DNA from: Marinobacter nauticus
GTDB lineage: Bacteria; Pseudomonadota; Gammaproteobacteria; Pseudomonadales; Oleiphilaceae
Reading direction: 5' to 3'
Assembly (NCBI RefSeq): GCF_003634635.1
Contig: NZ_RBJB01000003.1
Span: forward strand, 967,127-1,031,126
DNA length: 64,000 nucleotides
The notes beneath the pieces are model-generated. The model was not told the origin of the DNA and ran no database searches. It saw only the letters and a program-made list of their open reading frames with translations. The translations under genes and the position numbers were made by a program. This document shows, piece after piece, positions 54,487 to 62,286 of the stretch (position 1 is the stretch's first letter; every line of letters begins with the position of its first letter).

Positions 54487-55131
54487 GTGGACCCTGATCT
54501 GACTCAAAAAAGCCTCTCGTTCAACAGCGCCCGTTTTCTCATCAGCGCCTCCAAACTGGACGAATGCCCCCCCGACCATGGCGCTGAAGTTGCCTTTGCC
54601 GGCCGCTCCAATGCGGGCAAATCCAGCGCCCTGAACGCTATCACCGCCAACGGCAAACTGGCCCGCACCAGTAAAACGCCCGGCCGGACCCGGCTGATCA
54701 ACTTTTTCAGCCTGAACCGGGAACATGCCCGTCTGGTCGACCTGCCCGGTTACGGCTATGCGAAAGTGTCCCGGGACATGAAAGACGACTGGCAACAGCA
54801 TCTCGGCCATTACCTGAATGATCGCCGCTGCCTGCGTGGCCTGGTTCTGGTGATGGACATCCGGCACCCGCTCACCGATTTCGACCAGATGATGGTGGAA
54901 TGGTGTGAACATAACCACCTTCCGCTCATGATTCTGGCCACGAAGGCCGACAAACTGAAGTTTGGTCAGGCAAAAACCGCCATGCTGGGTATCGCGAAAA
55001 AGCTGAAGGAATATCAATGTGTGGAGCACCTCATCATGTTCTCTGCCACCTCCAAGCGCGGAGTCGACGAGTGCCGGGAAGCGCTGACCCACTGGCTGGA
55101 AGCCTCGGAACAGGCGCCGGTTGAGGCATAA
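54487..55131 (+). CDS. engB: Ribosome biogenesis GTPase YihA/EngB
   Basis: A 214-residue essential GTPase for 50S assembly. It shows G1 [10 protein letters not shown]3 DLPGYG and G4 ATKADK. Start GTG at 54487; AAAGGA lies upstream. Typical length is 200-220. It is divergent from cytochrome c4, as in pseudomonads. Confidence 0.95.
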   Translation: MDPDLTQKSLSFNSARFLISASKLDECPPDHGAEVAFAGRSNAGKSSALNAITANGKLARTSKTPGRTRLINFFSLNREHARLVDLPGYGYAKVSRDMKDDWQQHLGHYLNDRRCLRGLVLVMDIRHPLTDFDQMMVEWCEHNHLPLMILATKADKLKFGQAKTAMLGIAKKLKEYQCVEHLIMFSATSKRGVDECREALTHWLEASEQAPVEA

Positions 55132-55158
55132 AAAGCCGGCCTGAAGAAGACAGGCCGG
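55130..55158 (-). terminator. Intrinsic terminator downstream of the TetR gene
   Basis: CCGGCCTG (55136-55143) pairs with CAGGCCGG (55151-55158), and on the minus strand a T-run (55134-55130) follows. It lies just after the engB stop and about 175 bases after the TetR stop. Confidence 0.7.
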
Positions 55159-55331
55159 TGAAAACGTCAGGGTTTGCGACGTGCTATGTGCCTCTGCAAC
55201 CACAGAGGCCGAAAACCTGAGAACTCACTCAGGAGACGCAGGGAGTGTCCGGTTCCCAGCGTCATTAGCTGTGACTGCGCCGCATTCAAAAAGTTCAATT
55301 TCAGATCAAACTTTGACCAGGCCAGTCAGGC

Positions 55332-56015
55332 TCATGCCTCAACGCCAGAAACACCCTGGGCTTCAGGCAAGGTAGGACGGTATTTTTCTCGCAATGCCAG
55401 CACCCGCTCACGATACTCCGGCGTGAGATAGGGCACTTCCAGTGTCAGCACCTGATAGATCCCCTGTTTTAACTCGGTCAGGGACAGACTGGCAGGCTCC
55501 TCGGCCGCATGAGCCGTCTTCAGAAACGCCATCCAGTTGGTAATCACCAGCCAGACATTCAGTGACATGGCCGAACGCAGATCCTCCGGCTGAGGCTGGA
55601 TAATGCCGGCATCCGCCAGCTTTGCGAAAATCCGGTTAATGGCCGCCAGACAGCGATTGGTAAACTCCCGGTAGTCCTGGCGCAGCCGCGGGTCACTGTC
55701 GAGCAGGTATTCCAGATCCCGGTGGAAGAAGCGATAGCTCCAGAGGCCGTCAAACACCGACTCCAGATAGAAGGTCATATCCTCCAGGGTGATCGGTCGG
55801 TCTTCCGGAATATCCAGGTAGTAGTCCACCAGCTTTTCATATTCCTGGAAAATCTCGTAGATGATGTCGGACTTGTTGCGGAAGTGGTAATACAGATTAC
55901 CCGGCGATATCGCCAGGTGCGCGGCAATGTGATTGGTGGTGATATTGCGCTCACCCTTGTCATTAAACAGCTCCAGGCTGGATAACAGTATCTTGTCTCT
56001 GGTTTTCATCGTCAT
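55332..56015 (-). CDS. TetR-family transcriptional regulator
   Basis: A TetR-family regulator of about 227 residues from the ATG at 56015 (alternatives are GTG at 56042 and ATG at 56009). The N-terminal DNA-binding domain has KTRDKILLSSLELFNDKG and AISPGNLYYHFRNKSDIIYE; a ligand-binding helical domain follows. It is divergent from the aldehyde dehydrogenase, and a 16-bp palindrome lies between the two, so it probably represses that promoter. The ligand is likely an alcohol, aldehyde or fatty acyl compound, by inference. Confidence 0.88.
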   Translation of the reverse strand: MTMKTRDKILLSSLELFNDKGERNITTNHIAAHLAISPGNLYYHFRNKSDIIYEIFQEYEKLVDYYLDIPEDRPITLEDMTFYLESVFDGLWSYRFFHRDLEYLLDSDPRLRQDYREFTNRCLAAINRIFAKLADAGIIQPQPEDLRSAMSLNVWLVITNWMAFLKTAHAAEEPASLSLTELKQGIYQVLTLEVPYLTPEYRERVLALREKYRPTLPEAQGVSGVEA

Positions 56016-56042
56016 GCCGGTGTTTGTTGTTATCAGTGTCAC

Positions 56043-56063
56043 GGATGGCCTAAAGAGCCATCC
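56043..56063 (-). other. Hairpin in the TetR leader
   Basis: GGATGGC and GCCATCC are perfect 7-base arms around a 7-base loop, 28-48 bases before the ATG at 56015. If GTG 56042 is the start, the hairpin abuts it. Confidence 0.45.
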
Positions 56064-56070
56064 GGCTTTC

Positions 56071-56099
56071 TTGACTGCCTAGAGTATATACTCTAATAA
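56071..56099 (+). promoter_or_regulatory. Promoter with TetR operator for aldehyde dehydrogenase
   Basis: TTGACT (56071-56076) and TAATAA (56094-56099) are 17 bases apart. The spacer contains the perfect 16-bp palindrome TAGAGTATATACTCTA (56080-56095), which overlaps the start of the -10. This is the classical arrangement of a TetR operator, placed where a bound dimer would block RNA polymerase. It lies about 90 bases before the aldehyde dehydrogenase start and 65 bases before the TetR start. Confidence 0.75.
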
Positions 56100-56189
56100 T
56101 AGCTTCAAGCGCAAATCGCACAGATTTTGGCCAACGACAATAACCGACTGCCAGCGCCTGTCGCTCCGGGCAGTCAGGGGGAGAAAACC

Positions 56190-57635
56190 ATGGGTGCCAC
56201 CGTCGTCCAGCTCACCGAGAGCAAAAAGCAGATCCAGCACACGCATCGCGTCTTTGAGGACCAGAAGAAGGCGTTCCGCAACAACCCGATGCCGTCCCTG
56301 ACCGAGCGCAAAGAGAACCTCAAGCGTCTGAAACGGGCGCTACTGGCCCATCAGGATCGCCTGGTCGAGGCCATCGATCGGGATTTCAGCTGTCGCTCCA
56401 AAGACGAATCCCTGATTGCCGAAGTCATGCCGTCCATTCAGGGCATCAATTACACGCTGAAGAATCTCGGCGACTGGATGAAGCCCTCTAAACGCCATGT
56501 TTCGGTTCTGTTCCAGCCCGCCAGCAACAAGGTTTACTACCAGCCCAAAGGGGTTGTAGGCGTCATCGTGCCCTGGAATTACCCTCTGTATCTGGCGGTC
56601 GGTCCACTGGTCGCTTCCCTGGCGGCTGGCAACCGCACCATGATCAAGATGTCGGAATTCACTCCGCACACGTCGGCCCTGTTCAAGGAGATCATCGAGT
56701 CGATGTTCCCGGAGGATCTGGTGTCGGTGATCACTGGCGAGGCCGATGTGGCTGCTGATTTCTCCCAACGGCCTTTCGATCACCTGCTGTTTACCGGTTC
56801 TACTTCGGTGGGCAAGCTGGTGATGCGCGCGGCAGCCGAAAACCTGACCCCGGTAACCCTTGAGCTCGGTGGCAAATCCCCGGCCATTGTTTCGCCGGAT
56901 GTGCCGATGGAAGATGCGGCCCAGCGTATCGCCTTCGGCAAAGCCTTCAATGCCGGCCAGACCTGTGTGGCACCGGACTATGTGCTCTGCCCCGCCGACC
57001 GGGTGCAGGCGTTCGTAGATGAATTCCGGGCACGGTTCGCCGAGATGTACCCCAGCCTGCGGGATAACGACGACTACACGGCCATCATCAATGAGCGCCA
57101 ATACCATCGCTTGCAGGGCTATCTTGAGGATGCCCGGGCCAAAGGCGCGGAACTGGTGGAGATCAATCCCGCCAACGAGAACATGAAGGACGGTACCCGG
57201 AAGATTCCGCTGACACTGGTGCTGAAGACCACGCCGGACATGAAGGTGATGCAGGACGAGATTTTCGGCCCGATCCTGCCGATCATCAGTTACGGCAGTC
57301 TGGACGAGGCGATCCATTACATCAATGACCGGCCACGGCCGCTGGCGCTGTATTTCTTTGGCTACGACAAGTCGCACCAGCAGCATGTGGTGGACAACAC
57401 CCATTCCGGCGGCATGTGCATCAATGATGCCCTGATGCACGTGGCCCAGGACGACCTGCCGTTCGGCGGGATTGGTGATTCCGGTATGGGGCACTATCAC
57501 GGTAAGGAAGGCTTCCTGACCTTCTCCCATCACCGGGCGATTTTCACCAAGCAGAAGTTCAACAGCGGCAAATACGTGTATGCGCCCCATGGTACGGCGG
57601 CGCATCGGTTGGTGTATAAGCTGTTTATTCGCTGA
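56190..57635 (+). CDS. Aldehyde dehydrogenase (coniferyl aldehyde dehydrogenase-like)
   Basis: A 481-residue NAD(P)-dependent aldehyde dehydrogenase. Motifs include PWNYPLYLAVGPL (near 130), FTGSTSVGK, ELGGKSPAIV (catalytic glutamate), and NAGQTCVAPDY (catalytic cysteine). The shape and C-terminal tail (YAPHGTAAHRLVYKLFIR) suit the CALDH group, which oxidises aromatic and long aliphatic aldehydes. The ATG at 56190 has AGGGGGAG upstream. An in-frame extension is not used. The neighbouring GMC oxidoreductase could supply the aldehyde. Confidence 0.92.
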   Translation: MGATVVQLTESKKQIQHTHRVFEDQKKAFRNNPMPSLTERKENLKRLKRALLAHQDRLVEAIDRDFSCRSKDESLIAEVMPSIQGINYTLKNLGDWMKPSKRHVSVLFQPASNKVYYQPKGVVGVIVPWNYPLYLAVGPLVASLAAGNRTMIKMSEFTPHTSALFKEIIESMFPEDLVSVITGEADVAADFSQRPFDHLLFTGSTSVGKLVMRAAAENLTPVTLELGGKSPAIVSPDVPMEDAAQRIAFGKAFNAGQTCVAPDYVLCPADRVQAFVDEFRARFAEMYPSLRDNDDYTAIINERQYHRLQGYLEDARAKGAELVEINPANENMKDGTRKIPLTLVLKTTPDMKVMQDEIFGPILPIISYGSLDEAIHYINDRPRPLALYFFGYDKSHQQHVVDNTHSGGMCINDALMHVAQDDLPFGGIGDSGMGHYHGKEGFLTFSHHRAIFTKQKFNSGKYVYAPHGTAAHRLVYKLFIR

Positions 57636-57667
57636 CAAAACACGCCTGCCCGCTTGGCTGGGAGCAA

Positions 57668-57777
57668 GGCCAAGGTGCAGGGTGTCTCTCCAGGACACGC
57701 CGTTAATACATCCATGTAGGCTTGAGCAAAACATCCCTGTTTTGCACAGTCCTGGAGAGACACCCTGCACCCTGGCC
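57668..57777 (-). repeat. Hairpin repeat element, copy 2
   Basis: Bases 57668-57696 and 57749-57777 are 29-base inverted repeats with one mismatch. On the minus strand the centre holds GCAAAACAGGGATGTTTTGC, then TACATGGATGTA, and ends GGCGT next to the arm. The order of two inner palindromes and the terminal GCGT match the other two copies, while the arm sequence is different. It lies between the aldehyde dehydrogenase and the Tat gene and may act as a terminator or RNA stabiliser. Confidence 0.85.
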
Positions 57778-57832
57778 ACCAGACGTTCTAGCAAGCCTGA
57801 ACAGAATAATAAAAGACAAAGAAGCTTCTACA

Positions 57833-58468
57833 ATGACAAGCCAACACGATACGAAGAATTCCTGTCAGCCGGATGTTAGCCGTCGCAGTTTCCTCAAAAC
57901 CGGTTTAGGCGGCGCGGTGTTCCTGAGCACCGTCAGCCTCTCTGCCGGGCTAACCGGCTGCGCTACGGCCCCCGCAGGCCGGGTCAGTGCGGTCGACAGC
58001 CGCATGGACACCCGCTACCAGTTCCAGTTTCTGAGCCGGGATGACATCGCCCTGTTCGAGGCCCTGTTGCCCGCCATGTTTGCCGGAGCTCTGCCGGAGG
58101 AACCCAACCAGCGTCGCTTTGCCATTGCCGGAACGATTGAACGGATCGACCAGGGCATTGTGAAGTTCGGCCCGGCGAATCAGCAGGAGCTGCGCAAGCT
58201 CTTTGATCTGCTTAACTTTGCCCCCACCCGGATCGCCCTGGCGCGGGTATGGTCAGACTGGCCTTCAGTCAGTACCGCCGATGCCGACGCGTTTCTGCGG
58301 CGCTGGCGCGACAGTCGGATCGGACTTTTGAATAACGGCTACATTGCCCTGACCAAGATCAGCAACGTCGCCTTCTATGGGCATGAAGACCACTGGCACC
58401 TGTCTGGTTACCCGGGGCCTCCCGCCTGGATGGTGGATGCCTTGCCACAGTTCAATCCTGCCGCTTGA
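57833..58468 (+). CDS. Tat-exported small subunit of a GMC-type dehydrogenase
   Basis: A 211-residue protein with a twin-arginine signal (SRRSFLKTG, residues 16-24) followed by a hydrophobic segment and LTGCAT. The mature part (YQFQFLSRDDIALFEALLPAMF and WSDWPSVSTADADAFL) resembles the gluconate 2-dehydrogenase subunit 3 family, the small partner that helps fold or export the FAD subunit. The GMC oxidoreductase follows after 37 bases. The ATG at 57833 is preferred; an upstream in-frame extension lies in the repeat. Confidence 0.82.
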   Translation: MTSQHDTKNSCQPDVSRRSFLKTGLGGAVFLSTVSLSAGLTGCATAPAGRVSAVDSRMDTRYQFQFLSRDDIALFEALLPAMFAGALPEEPNQRRFAIAGTIERIDQGIVKFGPANQQELRKLFDLLNFAPTRIALARVWSDWPSVSTADADAFLRRWRDSRIGLLNNGYIALTKISNVAFYGHEDHWHLSGYPGPPAWMVDALPQFNPAA

Positions 58469-58505
58469 TAAAACCCCGGATACCCATCGTATTAAGGAGC
58501 GAAGT

Positions 58506-60104
58506 ATGTCCATGAACGATCCCATTGCCCGGGGACTGGCTGCCGGCTGGAATGTGACCGACGCCAGCAAACTGAGCGAAAACCGCACGGTAGAGGCGGA
58601 TGTTGTGGTTATCGGCACCGGTGCCGGGGGCGGCACAACCGCGGAGATCCTGGCCCGTCAGGGGCTGTCGGTTATTCTGGTGGAAGAGGGTCGACTGTAT
58701 TATCAGAAAGACTTCAAGATGGACGAGCTGACGTCCTACGCCAATCTTTACCAGGAAGGCATGAGCCGGGTCACCGCCGATGGCGCCATCGCGATTTTGC
58801 AGGGCCGCTGTGTCGGCGGCTCCACCACGGTAAACTGGACCAGTAGCTTCCGCACCCCGGACGAAACGCTCACCTACTGGAGCCAGGAGCTCGGCCTCGA
58901 AGGACTGGCACCGGACGCCATGGCCCCCTGGTTTGAGGGCCGTGAGCAGCGCCACAACATGGCGCCCTGGGAAACCCCACCCAACCTGAACAACGACATC
59001 CTGCGCCAGGGCTGCGAAAAACTCGGCTACTCCTGGCAGGTAATCCCAAGAAACGTCAAAGGCTGCTGGAACAGCGGTTACTGCGGCGTGGGCTGCCCTA
59101 CCAACGCCAAACAGGGGGCACTACTCACCACCATCCCGGGCGCACTGGATCACAAAGCACAGCTCTTCCACGGTCTGCGGGCAGAACGCCTGGTGATGAG
59201 TCAGGACCGGATCGACCACCTGCTCGCCTCCGCCATGGGCCCGGATGGCGTCACCCCATCCGGCATTATGGTCACCCTGAAAGCCCGACAATTCGTGGTC
59301 GCCGCCAGCGCCATTGGCTCCCCCGGCCTGCTGCTTCGCTCGCAGTTGCCCGACCCTTACCAGCGCGTGGGCAAGCGATCGTTCATCCATCCGGTCAACG
59401 CCACCGTCGCCCGCATGCCGGCGAAAATCGACCCGTTCTACGGCGCTCCCCAGTCCATCTACTCGGACGAATTCAATTTCAAAGCGGGCACCGACGGCCC
59501 GGCAGGCTACAAACTGGAAGTACCGCCCCTGCACCCGGCCATGGCAGCCGGCGTGGTACCCGGCCACGGCCAGCCACAGCGAGACAACCTGGGCCAACTG
59601 CCCTGGATGCAATCAGTCATCGCCCTGCTGCGCGACGGCTTCCACCCGGACAGCCCCGGCGGCACAGTATCACTCAGAGACGACGGCAGCCCGGTACTGG
59701 ACTATCCGATTACCGACTACCTCTGGCAAGGCTTGCGCAAAGCCTACCTCACCATGGCCGAAATTCAGTTCGCCGCCGGCGCCGAAGCCGTCCAGGCCAT
59801 GCACCTGGACTCTGACTGGTACACCACCTGGAACCAGGCCAGAGACGCCATCAACAACCTGCCCATGAAACCCCACCGCGCCCGCCTGTTCACCGCGCAC
59901 CAGATGGGCGGCTGCAGCATGGGTACAGACCCGAAAACCTCGGTGGTGAACGGCTTCGGTGAGCATCACCACATCGCCAACCTGAACATCCACGATGCCT
60001 CCATCTTTCCCACCAGCATCGGTGCAAACCCGCAGTTGTCGGTGTATGCGTTGGCAGCGAGGAACAGCTCGAGACTGGCGCAGAGGCTTGCCAACTCTGC
60101 CTGA
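58506..60104 (+). CDS. GMC-family FAD-dependent alcohol dehydrogenase/oxidoreductase
   Basis: A 532-residue flavoprotein with the FAD Rossmann motif VVVIGTGAGGGTTAEIL near residue 37, GRCVGGSTTVNW near 98, a stretch with four cysteines (GCWNSGYCGVGCPTNAKQG), and the C-terminal GMC pattern GGCSMG, then NLNIHDASIFPTS and GANPQLSVYALA. GMC enzymes oxidise alcohols. With its Tat partner it may work at the membrane and pass electrons to quinone. The ATG at 58506 has AAGGAG upstream. It is between the Tat gene and coaD. Confidence 0.9.
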   Translation: MSMNDPIARGLAAGWNVTDASKLSENRTVEADVVVIGTGAGGGTTAEILARQGLSVILVEEGRLYYQKDFKMDELTSYANLYQEGMSRVTADGAIAILQGRCVGGSTTVNWTSSFRTPDETLTYWSQELGLEGLAPDAMAPWFEGREQRHNMAPWETPPNLNNDILRQGCEKLGYSWQVIPRNVKGCWNSGYCGVGCPTNAKQGALLTTIPGALDHKAQLFHGLRAERLVMSQDRIDHLLASAMGPDGVTPSGIMVTLKARQFVVAASAIGSPGLLLRSQLPDPYQRVGKRSFIHPVNATVARMPAKIDPFYGAPQSIYSDEFNFKAGTDGPAGYKLEVPPLHPAMAAGVVPGHGQPQRDNLGQLPWMQSVIALLRDGFHPDSPGGTVSLRDDGSPVLDYPITDYLWQGLRKAYLTMAEIQFAAGAEAVQAMHLDSDWYTTWNQARDAINNLPMKPHRARLFTAHQMGGCSMGTDPKTSVVNGFGEHHHIANLNIHDASIFPTSIGANPQLSVYALAARNSSRLAQRLANSA

Positions 60105-60155
60105 ACCGCGATTAAGAGGCCCCCTTCCAGAGAGGCAATAAGGAGTCTGAAGTAG

Positions 60156-60875
<720 letters not shown>

Positions 60876-60889
60876 GGAAAATCCGAAGG

Positions 60890-60949
60890 GCGTTGATGAT
60901 CACCGAAGCGCAGCTGATGGCGAAGTACCAGCAGCTGGCGGGTCGTTGA
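60890..60949 (+). pseudogene. Probable remnant of a 4Fe-4S dicluster ferredoxin gene (internal deletion)
   Basis: After coaD, one frame reads ALMITE followed directly by AQLMAKYQQLAGR and a stop. The first part matches the start of YfhL/Fdx ferredoxins (M-A-L-M-I-T-D-E), and the second matches their C-terminal tail (like SKDQLMEKYRKITG in Pseudomonas). The central iron-sulfur cysteines are absent. The usual start codon position holds AGG. The coaD-ferredoxin order in pseudomonads supports this reading, but a chance match of so short a stretch is possible. Confidence 0.6.
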
Positions 60950-60952
60950 GAT

Positions 60953-62245
60953 TCAGAGCAGCGGAGGCAGGGGGATTTCCACGTCGTTGACGGTGAGTAC
61001 CAGATCCTCCATCCGGCCATCCATTACCAGGCGCTCACCGTTCTGAACCAGCAGGCCCTGTTTGATCAATGGCGCCACCTGCATACGCACGGCGGGATAG
61101 TCTTCCGCAAGGGCAACCGGCATGCTGAAATTCACACTCCCGGTCAGCGCCTGCATGACCATCAACATGTTGTCACGCTGTTGATCGGAGAGCTCCGGAT
61201 GGCTGATGTCCAGTGAGCCGGTAACTTCCCCTTCAGGCGTTGCCAGACTGAGCTCCCGGATCCCCATGGAAAATCCTTCGGCAGCAAGACTGCGGAGGGC
61301 TTCGTTAAAACGCTGCATCACCGCCATCTGTTGTTCAAACGCGGCCCTCGGGTCGTCTCCGGCGGTCAAAGCCAGTGCCTGCATATCCGCCATGGCGCCA
61401 CTGAAGTCATTCCAGCTGGCCACATCCAGGTTCTCCAGCGCCACCTCCAGCCGATGCGGCCCAAAGGCCTGATCCGCCAGAGCGGCCGATTCCAGCGACA
61501 GGGTAACCTGCGAGTCCAGGCGCTCGCCGTTCTGGCGGGCATCACTGGCGCTTTCAAGCGACATCCCGGCCAAGGTCATTGCGGGAGCCTGAGCCCCCTG
61601 CAAGGTCAGGTTATCCACGGTCATCACGCCAGCGCCGGTCCAGATATCCCCCACCAGCCATTCCATGCTCTGTTCCATATGGACGTTATCGATCGTCACA
61701 TCCATTTCCGGATCGCTGAGGCGGATAGCCGGCCAGACCACCAGCAAGTCTGCCGCTTCACCAAGACGCCCAACATCAATCCGCACCAGACCGCCACTGC
61801 TCTTGAGGGAGGTTTCCCGCTCCGGGTTATCAATGTCCATCACCGGTGCTGTCAGCTCAAGCGTGGCGCTGCCCCAGAGCCGGGTTTCCAGCGTCAGACT
61901 GGGCTCATCGTCCGGAAACCAGTCAGCACCCTCTGGCTGCCACCCCTGGCGCGGGCGAAAATCCATCAGGCTGCCGGTGACGCCATGGGACACCTGGATT
62001 TCGATGGCTATGGTGTGAGAATCACCGGTCTCAGGATCTCTCAGGGTCACGGTAGCGGATACCTCGGAACCAAGCACACCACGACGATACTGCTCGGTCT
62101 CAAGATTCAGAAAGGGCTGGGCCCGGTTTACTTCCAGTGTTGCTTCACGCCAGTGCTGCTCGGTGACATAGCCCACACCCCAGGGAGCACCGCCAGCCAC
62201 CAGCAGTACGGCCAGACCGGCCAGCGTCCATTTTTTCAGTTTCAA
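60953..62245 (-). CDS. DUF945 (YdgA-like) family protein
   Basis: A 430-residue envelope protein of the YdgA/DUF945 family. It has an N-terminal hydrophobic anchor (KKWTLAGLAVLLVAGG) and a long beta-rich periplasmic part, with ETEQYRRGVLGSEVSATVTL near residue 50 and IDNVHMEQSMEWLVGDI mid-way. The start is TTG at 62245 with AGGACGG upstream; no ATG gives a complete signal. The function of YdgA is unsettled. It ends four bases after the ferredoxin remnant's stop on the facing strand. Confidence 0.83.
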   Translation of the reverse strand: MKLKKWTLAGLAVLLVAGGAPWGVGYVTEQHWREATLEVNRAQPFLNLETEQYRRGVLGSEVSATVTLRDPETGDSHTIAIEIQVSHGVTGSLMDFRPRQGWQPEGADWFPDDEPSLTLETRLWGSATLELTAPVMDIDNPERETSLKSSGGLVRIDVGRLGEAADLLVVWPAIRLSDPEMDVTIDNVHMEQSMEWLVGDIWTGAGVMTVDNLTLQGAQAPAMTLAGMSLESASDARQNGERLDSQVTLSLESAALADQAFGPHRLEVALENLDVASWNDFSGAMADMQALALTAGDDPRAAFEQQMAVMQRFNEALRSLAAEGFSMGIRELSLATPEGEVTGSLDISHPELSDQQRDNMLMVMQALTGSVNFSMPVALAEDYPAVRMQVAPLIKQGLLVQNGERLVMDGRMEDLVLTVNDVEIPLPPLL

Positions 62246-62286
62246 GGTATCCGTCCTGTGATTATTTCGGTGCCGGCCCACCGGCC

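Noticed and set aside
56340..57794. A 484-codon minus-strand frame opposite the aldehyde dehydrogenase
   Set aside because: It is antisense to conserved dehydrogenase motifs and runs into the hairpin repeat at its beginning.
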